A stretch of 64,000 nt of DNA from Neobacillus vireti (GTDB taxonomy: Bacteria > Bacillota > Bacilli > Bacillales > Cytobacillaceae): positions 491,378 to 555,377 of the forward strand of contig NZ_LDNB01000012.1 in NCBI RefSeq assembly GCF_001026695.1, in the 5' to 3' direction. The notes under the pieces were generated by a model. The model saw nothing but the letters and a program-made list of their open reading frames with translations. It had not been told where the DNA came from and made no database searches. Positions 1 through 9,017 of this stretch are shown here, piece after piece. Within the stretch, counting starts at the first letter, position 1. The number at the start of each line of letters is the position of its first letter. The position numbers and the translations under genes are program-made.

Positions 1-1
1 A

Positions 2-1183
2 ATGCAATCCGTGCCAATTTCAAAGGAAATATATAAAACAAGATATGATCTTGAAGATCCATTATATGAGGATGAGGATTCGCCGGTACCAGGCTTAACA
101 CACCGTTATCCTGACCGTGTCCTTTTCCTAGTAACCAATCAATGTTCGATGTATTGCCGTTATTGTACAAGAAGACGCTTTTCCGGACAAATTGGAATGG
201 GTGTGCCAAAGAAACAGCTTGATGCCTCCATTTCCTATATCAGGCAAACACCTCAGATCCGTGATGTGTTAATTTCCGGAGGGGATGGTCTGTTGATCAA
301 TGATAATATTCTGGAATATATTCTAAAAAATCTACGGGAAATTGACCATGTTGAAATTATCCGGATTGGAACGAGGGCACCTGTCGTGTTCCCACAAAGA
401 ATCACGGAAAACCTCTGTAATATTTTGAAAAAATATCATCCGATTTGGCTGAATACCCATTTTAATACTTCAATCGAGATTACCGAGGATTCGAAAAGGG
501 CGTGTGAAATGCTTGCTAACGCCGGCGTTCCGGTTGGCAATCAGTCTGTCATCCTAGCGGGAATCAATGACAGTGTGCCAATTATGAAAAGACTTATGCA
601 TGATTTAGTGAAAATTCGTGTCCGCCCATACTATATTTACCAATGTGACCTGTCAGAAGGAATTGGCCATTTCCGTGCCCCTGTTTCTAAGGGACTCGAA
701 ATTATTGAGGGGCTTCGCGGCCATACGTCTGGATATGCCGTACCAACTTTTGTGGTGGATGCCCCTGGAGGCGGTGGAAAAATTGCCCTGCAGCCGAACT
801 ATTTAATTTCGCAAAGTCCGGAAAAGGTCGTTCTACGTAATTTTGAAGGGGTGATCACTTCCTATCCGGAGCCTGAAAATTATCTGCCTGGCAGAGCAGA
901 AGGTTATTTTCATGAAATTTATCCTGACATGGAGAAGAAACGGTCTTTTGCCGGAATCGCAGGCATCATGAATGATCAGCATTTTAATCTTGTGCCGGAA
1001 GGGTTGACAAGGCTTAATCGTCGTAAGGACTACAATACAGATCCTGATCATACGTCTCTAAAGGATAAACGAAGTAAACGCGATGAATTAAAGGATAAAA
1101 AATTTAGAGCCTTGACAGAGAAAGAAAAGGGCTGCCAAGAAACGAAAAATGCAGTTAAATCGGCAGAGATAATTAATGAATAG
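2..1183 (+). CDS. kamA: L-lysine 2,3-aminomutase, 5' end cut off by window edge
   Basis: Radical-SAM, PLP-dependent enzyme interconverting lysine and beta-lysine. The frame is open from the window edge, so the true start lies upstream and roughly the first 75 residues of the family are missing. The radical-SAM motif CSMYCRYC sits about 48 residues into the visible part, followed by the basic CTRRRF stretch. The PLP-lysine region reads DAPGGGGK near residue 262. The C-terminus is lysine-rich, as in Bacillus homologues. The gene is followed after 11 bp by yokU, the neighbour it has in B. subtilis, so the two are probably cotranscribed. Family assignment is secure; no defect is visible in the part present. 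Confidence 0.95.
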   Translation: MQSVPISKEIYKTRYDLEDPLYEDEDSPVPGLTHRYPDRVLFLVTNQCSMYCRYCTRRRFSGQIGMGVPKKQLDASISYIRQTPQIRDVLISGGDGLLINDNILEYILKNLREIDHVEIIRIGTRAPVVFPQRITENLCNILKKYHPIWLNTHFNTSIEITEDSKRACEMLANAGVPVGNQSVILAGINDSVPIMKRLMHDLVKIRVRPYYIYQCDLSEGIGHFRAPVSKGLEIIEGLRGHTSGYAVPTFVVDAPGGGGKIALQPNYLISQSPEKVVLRNFEGVITSYPEPENYLPGRAEGYFHEIYPDMEKKRSFAGIAGIMNDQHFNLVPEGLTRLNRRKDYNTDPDHTSLKDKRSKRDELKDKKFRALTEKEKGCQETKNAVKSAEIINE

Positions 1184-1194
1184 GGGTGGAATTA

Positions 1195-1479
1195 GTGGAA
1201 ATAGCATGTGAATGGTGCAGCAGCATAAATGTAAAGAAAACGGCTGCATCCGTTTTCTGGGAATTGCCTGATGGCGCGCGGGCAATTGAAATTACAGCAA
1301 CTCCCACCTATTGCTGTCGGGATTGTGAGATGATATATCAGAGCGAACCAATTATTAAAGAAATAGAAAATCATTTGTATTTAGTTGATTGTAAGCAAAT
1401 TGGAAAAGTGATTTCCTTTGAAGAATTAATGAAAATACCGAGATTATTGAAAAAGAATTATTTTGACTTCTCTTCATAA
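1195..1479 (+). CDS. yokU: YokU-family protein
   Basis: Small protein of 94 residues with two cysteine pairs (CEWC near the N-terminus and CCRDC about 40 residues later), consistent with a zinc-ribbon-like fold. Recognised as YokU by sequence and by its place directly after kamA. Two GTG codons are possible at 1186 and 1195. The second is preferred because AGGGGTGGA (1182-1190) then stands at a normal ribosome-binding distance. Its biochemical role is unknown; a link to lysine metabolism is only suggested by the neighbour. An intrinsic terminator follows at once. Confidence 0.8.
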   Translation: MEIACEWCSSINVKKTAASVFWELPDGARAIEITATPTYCCRDCEMIYQSEPIIKEIENHLYLVDCKQIGKVISFEELMKIPRLLKKNYFDFSS

Positions 1480-1482
1480 TGG

Positions 1483-1512
1483 AAGCAGCCTGAAATTTCG
1501 GGCTGCTTTTTA
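1483..1512 (+). terminator. Intrinsic terminator of kamA-yokU
   Basis: Hairpin GCAGCC/GGCTGC with a 10-nt loop followed by TTTT, placed just after the yokU stop. Confidence 0.85.
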
Positions 1513-1596
1513 CAATGGAATTGCTGGACGATACCTGCATGATTCGTTATAGTATTCCTAAGAAAAAACGAAATTGGCTAAGAAGGGCGAATTACA

Positions 1597-1824
1597 ATGA
1601 GGAAATCTTTTTATCACTTTTTAATGAATTATAGACACCCGGCACCAAAGGATGCGATAAGTAGCTTTGCAAATGCGGCTTTTTTGGATGTTGCCTTTCC
1701 GAAATCGGCGGATGATTACCATGAGCTTAGTTCCTACCTGGAGCTCAATGGACATTATTTAGATTCGATGACTGTATTTGATGAAGTTTGGGAGCTTTAT
1801 CTAAGTTCAGAAAACAAAATATAG
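1597..1824 (+). CDS. yozE: YozE-family (UPF0346) protein
   Basis: 75-residue protein beginning MRKSFYHFLMNYR, a clear member of the small helical YozE/UPF0346 family found across Firmicutes. Function is not established. It stands alone between two terminators, in the conserved yokU-yozE-yodN order, and has the family length with no visible lesion. ATG start with weak spacing to an AAGAAGGGCGA purine stretch. Confidence 0.9.
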   Translation: MRKSFYHFLMNYRHPAPKDAISSFANAAFLDVAFPKSADDYHELSSYLELNGHYLDSMTVFDEVWELYLSSENKI

Positions 1825-1833
1825 GCATCAAGA

Positions 1834-1862
1834 GTCGCCTCATAATTCGAGGCGATTTTTTC
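1834..1862 (+). terminator. Intrinsic terminator of yozE
   Basis: Stem TCGCCT/AGGCGA with a 9-nt loop and a run of T. Confidence 0.85.
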
Positions 1863-1899
1863 ATGATATTAGATTTTATATCATTGAACTTTGAGAATT

Positions 1900-2045
1900 G
1901 TCTATCTCCAGCGCCCTAGCGGCTAGTGTCCTTCGCCCTCCGCCCTACGATAAGTCAACATCGAATCGCTCCGCTCTTCGTGTTTCCTTTATCTCAGTTG
2001 GAGTGCTCCAGGCCATACGCCGCTGACCAGGGCGCTTCCGCTTTC
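1900..2045. repeat. Dispersed intergenic repeat, long form
   Basis: About 145 bp of GC-rich DNA, unlike its surroundings, starting TCTATCTCCAGCGCCCTAGC and ending CAGGGCGCTTCCGCTTTC. I recognise the phrases CCTTCGCCCTCCGCCC and CAGTTGGAGTGCTCCAG as a non-coding repeat scattered in many Bacillus genomes. Its two ends are partly complementary, so it could fold as a long hairpin. A short version with the middle deleted occurs in opposite orientation at 38069-38117. Confidence 0.75.
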
Positions 2046-2138
2046 CTATTTTATAATTGTCATGCGCTTTTATTTCAGGCGGTGCATATACTATTGTAAT
2101 CAAAATTCACGGCTTATTTTTTGAGGGGATGGGAGGAC

Positions 2139-2246
2139 ATGACAAAGAGGAAAAAACCGAATTATAAGATCGGTGATACGGTCGTGATTACTATTTATGG
2201 TACTGTCGGCAGGATAACAGATGTTAATTTTCTAAATTACTGGTAA
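2139..2246 (+). pseudogene. yodN: yodN 5' fragment, interrupted by the integrated element
   Basis: ATG after GGGAGGAC opens a frame MTKRKKPNYKIGDTVVITI that continues as native yodN to base 2227 and then runs six codons into the element before a stop. Joined to 28462 the frame continues exactly into the 3' part at 28463-29068, giving a 231-residue protein. The gene is therefore split by insertion rather than decayed. As it stands, it encodes only a 35-residue stub. Its promoter and ribosome site now lie directly upstream of the serine recombinase. Confidence 0.9.
2205..2245. other. attL of the yodN element
   Basis: Chromosome-element junction. The 8-bp sequence GATGTTAA at 2220-2227 is repeated at 28454-28461. 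The chromosomal half-site TAACA on the left, with TGTTA to its right, places the crossover dinucleotide GA at 2220-2221. The element-side arm TTTCTAAA is at 2229-2236. Confidence 0.85.
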
Positions 2247-2277
2247 TACTACATATCAAGGGAGTGGTAAAACCAAA

Positions 2278-3753
2278 ATGTCATTGTCTGCTATTTATTT
2301 ACGACTATCAAGAAATGAGGAGCAACTGGATATTGACGAGATTTTAACGAATCATCGGAATGCTCTAATTAAACTTGCGGATCAACAGAAGTTAACCTAT
2401 GAAATCTACCAGGAAATTTCCAGTGGCGTAAATACTGAAAGACCGGAATTGAATCGATTATTGAGTAATCTAGATCGGTATGATTATCTACTTGTGATGG
2501 ATATTGACCGAATTTCTCGGGATAATGCTTACGCTGAACAAATAAAGACCATGCTGATTGCCCATGACATAAAAATATTAACTCCTCAAGGAGCAATCGA
2601 TTTAACCCAAGAAAGTAATGAGATGTTATTTTCATTTCAAGCGATGATGGCGAACTTCGAATATAAGCAAATAAAAAAAAGATTATCAAGAGGACGTCTT
2701 GCTGCCGCGGAACAAGGCAGATGGGTGATGAGCAATAAAGCACCGCTTGGGTATAAAAAGGACGAAAATCAAAAATTAGTGGTTGTTGAGCAAGAAGCAA
2801 AAACTATCAGATACATCTTCGAGAAAACGAAAGAAAGAGTCTCTGCAAATGAAATAGCTAAACAATTAGATGGGCTTGATTGGAGAAGCAGAAGTGGATT
2901 AAAGTTAACCACTTCCCACATTTCTTCTATAAGAAGAAATGTCGTTTATTATGGCGTAGTGGCTGCATGCAGAAGAGTCAATGGGAAAGTGGTGGATGAA
3001 GTCTTTGTTGAAAATGCTCACGAACCTATCGTTTCTAAGCAGCGATGGTTAGAGGTGCAAGAAATATTGGATGAAAATTCAACAGGGAATTTCTTTAATA
3101 AAAAGAAGGTGACCAGAAGGCTTCAAAATTTGATTTTTTGTAATTGCTGTAATAGAAAACGATACATCCAAACGGACGGTAACGGAACAGATTTCATCAA
3201 GTCATGTTCTTACAAAATAAGTAATAATGCCTGTAAAGATAGAGGTCACAAGTATCTCCCTGTCGAGGAATTTATTATACAAATAGTTAAGGGGAGAAAA
3301 AAGGACTTTCAACAGGCATTAATAAATTTAAAAGCATTCGATACATCTAAAGAAGAAAATAAATTAATTGTGCAAAGAAATTCCCTTGATAAACAAATGG
3401 AAAAGTTTAATAATAGGAAAAAAAACTTAAAAATAATGAGGATGGATGGAGAAATTTCGAAAGCCGACTTTGCTGACTTTAGCAAGGAGATCGAAGAGAA
3501 ATTAAAGCAAGTTGAGCAACAAATAGAATTAATTAATATACAATTAGAAAATTTGAATAATACAGAAGAGGAGCAAGAGCGGTTAGAACAATGTATTAAA
3601 ACGTTAGACAATCTAGACTCACTTGATCCTGAGGAATGTAATACCTTCCTTAAGACATTCATAAAGAAAATCTGGTTCTCAACCAATGCAATAGCGAACC
3701 ACAATACCAAAAAAGAAACCCCTGATGTCACAATAGAAATTGAATGGCTTTAA
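2278..3753 (+). CDS. Large serine recombinase (integrase of the yodN element)
   Basis: 491 residues. The N-terminal resolvase domain (about 1-140) begins AIYLRLSR with the nucleophilic serine near residue 11 and carries DIDRISRD. A recombinase domain follows (about 155-265, APLGYKKDE). Then a zinc-ribbon region with CNCC, a later CSY and a further cysteine (about 290-320), and a long C-terminal coiled coil (about 355-440). This is the architecture of phage-type large serine integrases and SpoIVCA. The ATG at 2278 has AAGGGAGTGG upstream. It lies 50 bp inside attL and reads inward, so in the integrated state the yodN promoter may drive it. Confidence 0.95.
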   Translation: MSLSAIYLRLSRNEEQLDIDEILTNHRNALIKLADQQKLTYEIYQEISSGVNTERPELNRLLSNLDRYDYLLVMDIDRISRDNAYAEQIKTMLIAHDIKILTPQGAIDLTQESNEMLFSFQAMMANFEYKQIKKRLSRGRLAAAEQGRWVMSNKAPLGYKKDENQKLVVVEQEAKTIRYIFEKTKERVSANEIAKQLDGLDWRSRSGLKLTTSHISSIRRNVVYYGVVAACRRVNGKVVDEVFVENAHEPIVSKQRWLEVQEILDENSTGNFFNKKKVTRRLQNLIFCNCCNRKRYIQTDGNGTDFIKSCSYKISNNACKDRGHKYLPVEEFIIQIVKGRKKDFQQALINLKAFDTSKEENKLIVQRNSLDKQMEKFNNRKKNLKIMRMDGEISKADFADFSKEIEEKLKQVEQQIELINIQLENLNNTEEEQERLEQCIKTLDNLDSLDPEECNTFLKTFIKKIWFSTNAIANHNTKKETPDVTIEIEWL

Positions 3754-3976
3754 TATGCAGCACGTCCCCATAATGGCGACCGGGAGTCTAATCTCTCCTG
3801 GGACGCCATACTACATACCAAAAAAGCGGTTTAAACCGCATTACAAAGCCTTTTAGTTCAAACGGATCTGTCGAATCTGTTCAGCAATAAAAGACTACGG
3901 AAGGCTATCCTATTGAAAAGACATTGGTTGCGGTCCTGTGACAGAGGAAAGCGGCTGGATTACGACTAATTTTTGA

Positions 3977-4588
3977 GCTGACATAAAGATTAAAGTCGAT
4001 CAGCCGGTCAAGGAAGGGGCAACAGACCGCGAGATAAATCTTCTGTTATCTTTATTGGATTTGACAAAGTTCGTCGAACTGCGGGACGCTGCGGCGGTCC
4101 TGTTAATGTACCAGACAGGAGTCCGGATAGGGACTTTATCGCAGTTAGAACAAAAACACGTTGATTTGGAATCGAAACTGCTTCGAATTGACGGCGGAAT
4201 CATAAAGAACCATGAAGCGATCTATCTGCCTTTTGATGATGTTCTTGCTCGTATCCTGGCGGCGCTAATGAAACAAAACGACCTGATCCGTACAGATTCC
4301 AAGATAAATAATGATTATCTATTCATATCTATAAACGGTAGCATGATAACAAATAGTCCGACGAATAACAACATCACGAAAAGACTGTGTAAATACTTGC
4401 GGGATTACAGTCTGAAAAATATTAATCCTCACGCCCTACGCCGCGGTTTTGCGAAGAATTTGCTTCGCAAGGGGGCAGATGTCGCGTTAATCTCTAAAGC
4501 GCTGGGACATTCGGATTTGGCTGTCACAACGCGTTATCTGCATATTTCAAAAGATGAAGTAGTCGACAGTTTAAGAAAATACCTTTAA
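3977..4588 (+). pseudogene. Tyrosine recombinase catalytic domain lacking its N-terminal DNA-binding part
   Basis: The frame opens after a TGA at 3974 and encodes a complete XerC/D-like catalytic domain: GVRIGTL (Arg), a lysine in the central sheet, HALRRG (His-x-x-Arg), LGHSDL (His) and the nucleophile in RYLH. The N-terminal SAM-like core-binding domain is absent and no clear ATG with a ribosome site exists; TTG 4055 is the first start-like codon. It is either a relic of an older integrase or a short stand-alone recombinase. The catalytic residues being intact argues for recent decay or retained use. Confidence 0.7.
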
Positions 4589-5123
4589 TAATAAATAAAA
4601 AAAATAAAAAATAAAAAAATTGGGTGTCAGCTTAATTGGTTCTCTTGTGGGGATTAAATAGGCAAATCACATACAAAATAGCACTCACCTTAACATTAAA
4701 TTAATTTTGTATAATAATTATTACATAAGACTGTTTTTGTATAATTTAAATCCTGATTTTTTAACTGTTTGAATAATTGCTAATAAGAAATTTCGTACCG
4801 CCTTTATCGAAAGTCAGATAATTTTAATTTTAAAGAAGACTCGCTAAGATGTCTTCTTTTTTTGAATTAATTATGTATTACTGCCATAGTGCAGAAATTT
4901 ATACCAAAACAAAAAAATCAACATAAAACAACCACCTACCATAAATTGGACGGTGGTTGTTTGTTTTCTTGCACTCTAGTTTACTGTAAAATATAAAATA
5001 TGTAATAGACACAGAAATCACAGATTAGACTAAAAAATTTACTTCCACCTGCCAGTACGTTGCAGACAATTCCTTTGTTTAAACTTTGATTTCTGTGTCT
5101 ATACTAAATACGAGGTGAAAATA
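4589..5123. other. Non-coding stretch with hairpins
   Basis: AT-rich, no credible gene. It holds one terminator-like hairpin with a T-run (4832-4863), a second long hairpin AACAACCACC/GGTGGTTGTT (4927-4961) followed by TTGTTTT, and the inverted repeat listed separately at 5006-5101. Confidence 0.6.
5006..5101. repeat. 15-bp perfect inverted repeat upstream of the large recombinase-like gene
   Basis: TAGACACAGAAATCA at 5006-5020 is exactly complementary to TGATTTCTGTGTCTA at 5087-5101, with 66 bp between the arms. It ends 22 bp before the likely TTG start of the next gene. It has no T-tail, so an operator, a recombination site or an end of a nested element is likelier than a terminator. Confidence 0.65.
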
Positions 5124-7874
5124 TTGGTAAAATACACTGAAGCGGATATTTTAGAAATGAAACAAGAAATCGTTCAATCCATAAAAAAATATCATGCAGA
5201 AGTAGGAGATAACTTAACAAGGCGTGACTATGAAAAAAAGGAATACAGTGTTTCGCCAACAACCATTCGCAGGTATTTTGGTACCTGGAATGAAGCTTTA
5301 CGGGAAGCCGGAATACAAAGAGATGAAGAATTATCTCGCGAAGAACTGAAAGGAAAAATTAAAGAATCATTATGGAGGTATTACGAGGAAAACGGAAAGA
5401 TTCCTTATCGAGATACATTTGCCAAAGCTGAATATGGTTTTTCAAGATCAACAGTTGAACATGCATTTGGAAACTTCACAAATGCATTGATTGAGGCGGG
5501 ACTAAAGGAAAATCCCAAAACACCTCTTGATGAGCAAGGAGAAAAAACGCGAAAGCGAATCTTACTTCTTATCAAAAAATTCATCGAGGAAACAGATGAA
5601 CGTTCTTTTTTAGCTTTTAGGAATCAAGGGAACCGTATTGGTGACGCTACAATCAAGAAATATTTTGGTGGTTGGGAAGCGGCTTACGATGCGGCGAAAT
5701 ACGGCGACCAAATTCTTTATTCAAAAAAAGAATTAATGGCTAAGTTCGAAATTCCTAAAAACTTCATAAGGGGCTTAGAATATATTGACTGTATAAGGGA
5801 AAAGCTGATTGATTCCGGACATGACAAACGGAGCGGCAGTGTGTACCGGATACCTGAGAAAGAAGCTGATTTTATTGTCAGTTATTATCATGAACTAAAA
5901 GCCGAGCACGATAGCTATACCAATCAAAAAGGTTGGTTTACAAGCGACGAAGGTTTATTAAGTGTCTTTTATACAAGTGAGTTCTTAAATAAAATGATTT
6001 CGAACGGTGAACTTATTGAAGGCAAGGACTTCGTTGTGGTCGACCGGATCGATTGGCATCATGTTGAAACGAATAAATTATCTTCCGCTGGTAAAATTCT
6101 TTATTTACACAAAAATTCATTCGTGAAATTCCCTAAAATGACGTTAGGATCGATGGTAAAAGCATTCAGCAAAATGGGTGTTCGAACCTCAACGGAAACC
6201 TTAACAAAATTAAGGGAATTAGAGCTGATAAAGGCAACTGAAACAACGTCGTTCGAAAATACTGTGATAGAATATTTTGATCAAGAGAAAGTTTTAAAGG
6301 CTCTAAGATATTATTTATCCGCTGCAGAGCGGACAAACAATGAGCTAAGCTCATATGACTTTCTAAATGAAGAGCAACAAAACATTATCGACCAATATAT
6401 TTCTGCGCGTGAGAGCGGTGTTGTCATCAATTTCAACGGTTATAAAGCCAGAAGGAACGTTGCCCACCCTGAATTGCGTTTACCAGAGGTAAAACAACGA
6501 TTGGCTAATGCATTTTTTAGCATTATCTGTGGTCGAAGCCGGATTAATTACGGCGGAGGTAGAATTGAAAACATTCCAGAAAAGGAATTTTCAAAATTTG
6601 ACCCTGACTTATTCGAAATAACCGATGTAACTATGGACGATTATGTCTTTGTGTCAAATGGAAGAAAAACCACAACGCTGATTCAACGCTATGCCGATTT
6701 GAAAACTTTTTATTATTGGATTTTAATGAGAAAAGATGCAGAACCAAAAGTGGATTTTGAGGCATATCAAAAATTTGATTCCATGAAAAAATCCATTCAA
6801 AATTTCCTTGATCAATTCCCGAGAAAACATTCGGACAAACCTGTACGTGAGGTTATTGATACACAGGTAAAGGTATTCATGACGCCTGAGCAATTGGTTC
6901 AAGGCAGGGACGCAATTTTAAAATCATTTAGAGGATTAAAAGCTTTGCAATATGCTGCAATGTGGATGTTAGGTGCCAACGGGATTCGACCGGAGGAGTT
7001 CTTTCATTTAAAGCTTGAAGACCACTTTGACTTAGATGAAAATGGGCTTATGAAGCTTAATGACAAAGGCTACGGAGAAATGATTATTAATGAAATAGTA
7101 GGTAAAGGGTCATATTCAACATCTCACCCTGATTTTAATTTACCTGTGCCAAATGATACGGTAGAAGCGGTGAACAACTATTTTAAAGCATTATACCGAA
7201 TGCAAGGACCCAATAACCCGGTCGGCAAGGGATATTTCCTCCGACGTCATGCAATAACACCGGATAAACCTATTAAAACAATGGATAAAAAATTCATGGA
7301 ACGTCTACGATTGGTTGCTGATTTTTTACCTGCGGAAAAACGGGAGCATTTAATCCTTAAAAATACTCGTCATTCCTTGTATACCATCATGCGGAAAACG
7401 CCAATTAATGATGAGCATTTAAGGGACAATGTAAGACCGTATGCCTTGTTATACCATATGAGGCATAATCCGGTTGAACAAACAATTGGTGATAAGTTTT
7501 ACTTGGAAGCAATAACTCGTGATGAGTACTACGAGTTCCTTGATAAAACAATCAACTTTCCCTGGAAGCTTGAAGAATTACGGGAAAAACATCTAGATGA
7601 ACGTCCGTCTATAGAATACGAAAAAAATGATCTAATCATGGGGGGAGAGGAAAAAGAAGTAGGTTCAACCCCATCGTCTTCAAAACCTTTAGGACAAAGC
7701 GCAGAAGAAAGAGAGTTGCGCAAGCAAAAGGAAATTGAAGAGGAAGCGTTGAACAAACTTAGAACAAGACCTAAAGGAATGAGTATAACCGACTGGAATG
7801 CCGCAAGAGACAAACATAAAAAGGCAATAAAAAAGATAGAATTAATATTAAATTTTATCTTCACACAGTCCTAG
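5124..7874 (+). CDS. Tyrosine-recombinase-like protein with N-terminal endonuclease-associated repeats
   Basis: 916 residues from TTG 5124 (GAGGTG at 5111-5116 fits this start better than GTG 5115). The N-terminus holds three repeats of about 60 residues, each ending in an aromatic-glycine phrase (RYFGTWNEAL, HAFGNFTNAL, KYFGGWEAAY). I recognise these as the homing-endonuclease-associated (HNH_repeat) type, probably DNA-binding. The region about 620-815 resembles a tyrosine-recombinase fold: GANGIRPEEFFHL (Arg), KNTRHSL where HxxR is expected (Lys replaces His), then YHMRHNP and a tyrosine in KFYL. The C-terminus is charged. Two small HTH genes follow directly. Function is inferred to be DNA recombination; target unknown. 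Confidence 0.65.
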   Translation: MVKYTEADILEMKQEIVQSIKKYHAEVGDNLTRRDYEKKEYSVSPTTIRRYFGTWNEALREAGIQRDEELSREELKGKIKESLWRYYEENGKIPYRDTFAKAEYGFSRSTVEHAFGNFTNALIEAGLKENPKTPLDEQGEKTRKRILLLIKKFIEETDERSFLAFRNQGNRIGDATIKKYFGGWEAAYDAAKYGDQILYSKKELMAKFEIPKNFIRGLEYIDCIREKLIDSGHDKRSGSVYRIPEKEADFIVSYYHELKAEHDSYTNQKGWFTSDEGLLSVFYTSEFLNKMISNGELIEGKDFVVVDRIDWHHVETNKLSSAGKILYLHKNSFVKFPKMTLGSMVKAFSKMGVRTSTETLTKLRELELIKATETTSFENTVIEYFDQEKVLKALRYYLSAAERTNNELSSYDFLNEEQQNIIDQYISARESGVVINFNGYKARRNVAHPELRLPEVKQRLANAFFSIICGRSRINYGGGRIENIPEKEFSKFDPDLFEITDVTMDDYVFVSNGRKTTTLIQRYADLKTFYYWILMRKDAEPKVDFEAYQKFDSMKKSIQNFLDQFPRKHSDKPVREVIDTQVKVFMTPEQLVQGRDAILKSFRGLKALQYAAMWMLGANGIRPEEFFHLKLEDHFDLDENGLMKLNDKGYGEMIINEIVGKGSYSTSHPDFNLPVPNDTVEAVNNYFKALYRMQGPNNPVGKGYFLRRHAITPDKPIKTMDKKFMERLRLVADFLPAEKREHLILKNTRHSLYTIMRKTPINDEHLRDNVRPYALLYHMRHNPVEQTIGDKFYLEAITRDEYYEFLDKTINFPWKLEELREKHLDERPSIEYEKNDLIMGGEEKEVGSTPSSSKPLGQSAEERELRKQKEIEEEALNKLRTRPKGMSITDWNAARDKHKKAIKKIELILNFIFTQS

Positions 7875-7911
7875 TCGATAGCAATCTTCCTTTCGGAGAG
7901 GAGAAAAAACG

Positions 7912-8304
7912 GTGGAAATGCAATTTGCTGAGCGCGTTCGAAACATTACTTGGAAGGAATTTCAGGAACAAGCCGAAAAATTTCCTGAAATAAAACTATT
8001 TGAAGCCATTGACGATGATGTATTATTAAAAACGGATGATATTGAATACTACGCAGGGGTTACCAAAGAAACTGTAAGAAATTGGGCGAGAACAGGCAAA
8101 ATCCGTGTTCATGCTCCTGTTGGAAAGATACTGATCAATGGAGATGACTTCAAAGAATTTATGTACGAAAGGTTAAAAAAGCTGGGATTGCAACTGAGCC
8201 AAGAAAAAGCAAAACTGGCTAGGCTTAAAGATTCATCCCAAATAATGAAGTCGCAGAAAAAAGTCGAATCCATTGTAAAAAGGTTGGCGTATTATTATCG
8301 CTAA
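7912..8304 (+). CDS. Excisionase-type HTH protein, paralogue 1
   Basis: 130 residues from GTG 7912 with GAGAGGAG upstream. The central block (TDDIEYYAGVTKETVRNW, then ARTGKIRVH and INGDDFKEF) is the winged helix-turn-helix layout of MerR/excisionase-type DNA-binding proteins. The first half closely parallels the next gene (8323-8613), and the HTH also matches the minus-strand gene at 9018-9266. A lysine-rich extension of about 40 residues is unique to this copy. It is 37 bp downstream of the recombinase-like gene and probably cotranscribed, suggesting an accessory or directionality role. Confidence 0.7.
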   Translation: MEMQFAERVRNITWKEFQEQAEKFPEIKLFEAIDDDVLLKTDDIEYYAGVTKETVRNWARTGKIRVHAPVGKILINGDDFKEFMYERLKKLGLQLSQEKAKLARLKDSSQIMKSQKKVESIVKRLAYYYR

Positions 8305-8322
8305 CATCAGGGGGATAGGGAT

Positions 8323-8613
8323 ATGTCTTTTAAAGAGGTTATCCAAGAAATGAGTTGGAAGGAATTTGAGAAGGTGGCGCATCAGTATCCAATTAAAGTG
8401 CCGCGTATTTTTGAGTTGGTTGATGACGATACTCTACTAACTACCGAAGACATCGAGGAATTGGTGGTGGTCACTAGAGAAACGGTCAGAAACTGGATTA
8501 GAACGGGGGCTTTGCGTGTTCACTCTCCGGTCGGTGTGTATCGTGTTAATGGCGATGATTTTAAAGAATTTTTATTCGAACGTTTTAAAAACGAATTTTT
8601 AAAAGATATATAA
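8323..8613 (+). CDS. Excisionase-type HTH protein, paralogue 2
   Basis: 96 residues with GGGGGATAGGGAT upstream of the ATG. It shares with the preceding gene the order WKEF, FELVDDDTLL, TTEDIEELVVVTRETVRNW, RTGALRVHSPVG and VNGDDFKEF, and lacks only the C-terminal extension. This is a tandem gene duplication that has diverged. The helix-turn-helix is of the MerR/Xis class. It ends in a bidirectional terminator shared with the opposing gene. Confidence 0.7.
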   Translation: MSFKEVIQEMSWKEFEKVAHQYPIKVPRIFELVDDDTLLTTEDIEELVVVTRETVRNWIRTGALRVHSPVGVYRVNGDDFKEFLFERFKNEFLKDI

Positions 8614-8614
8614 A

Positions 8615-8648
8615 AAACCATCGTTCACACTTACGATGGTTTTTTTTC
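8615..8648. terminator. Bidirectional terminator between convergent genes
   Basis: AAAACCATCGT/ACGATGGTTTT stem with an 8-nt loop, A-run on one side and T-run on the other. It overlaps the last codons of the minus-strand gene. Confidence 0.85.
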
Positions 8649-9014
8649 ATGGAATTCAATTAACGTCTCAATCTTTTTAAGCAATGTCAAAAAACTTTCA
8701 TCTTCATACTTGGTGGCGGAACGTCTTAGTTTATTTGTAATCTCCGTAAATTCCCTTCTAGGATTATAGATCTTTTGTTTTTGAATGTTTTTTTGTTTGC
8801 CGGGTTGATTTTCGAGAAATTGGTGCAGGGTAATGATATTCCCTTTATTGGCGCATTCGCTGCATACCCACAAGGTGGTCACGGCTTCCATGGTTAACTT
8901 ATTGCCACAGTGAAAGCATGGAAATTCAATAAATAGCCCACCGTCAAATTTATAGTCAATCTTTAGCTTCTTGAAAAAGCTCAAAGCCACGTAAGCTTTC
9001 CCTAATTTGCTCAA
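8631..9014 (-). CDS. Zinc-ribbon protein of the recombination module
   Basis: 127 residues starting at TTG 9014 with GGAAGGTG upstream. An early region FPCFHCGNKL...LWVCSECANKGN gives Cys-x2-Cys then Cys-x2-Cys 16 residues later, resembling the zinc-binding domain of DnaG-type primases. The remainder is basic and helical. It lies four bases after the stop of the HTH gene at 9018-9266 and forms an operon with it, opposed to the recombinase operon. The function is unknown; nucleic-acid binding is the reasonable guess. Confidence 0.6.
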   Translation of the reverse strand: MSKLGKAYVALSFFKKLKIDYKFDGGLFIEFPCFHCGNKLTMEAVTTLWVCSECANKGNIITLHQFLENQPGKQKNIQKQKIYNPRREFTEITNKLRRSATKYEDESFLTLLKKIETLIEFHEKKPS

Positions 9015-9017
9015 GAA

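Noticed and set aside
2369..2800. Minus-strand frame of 143 codons inside the serine recombinase gene
   Set aside because: Shadow of the plus-strand coding sequence, without ribosome site or recognisable domain.
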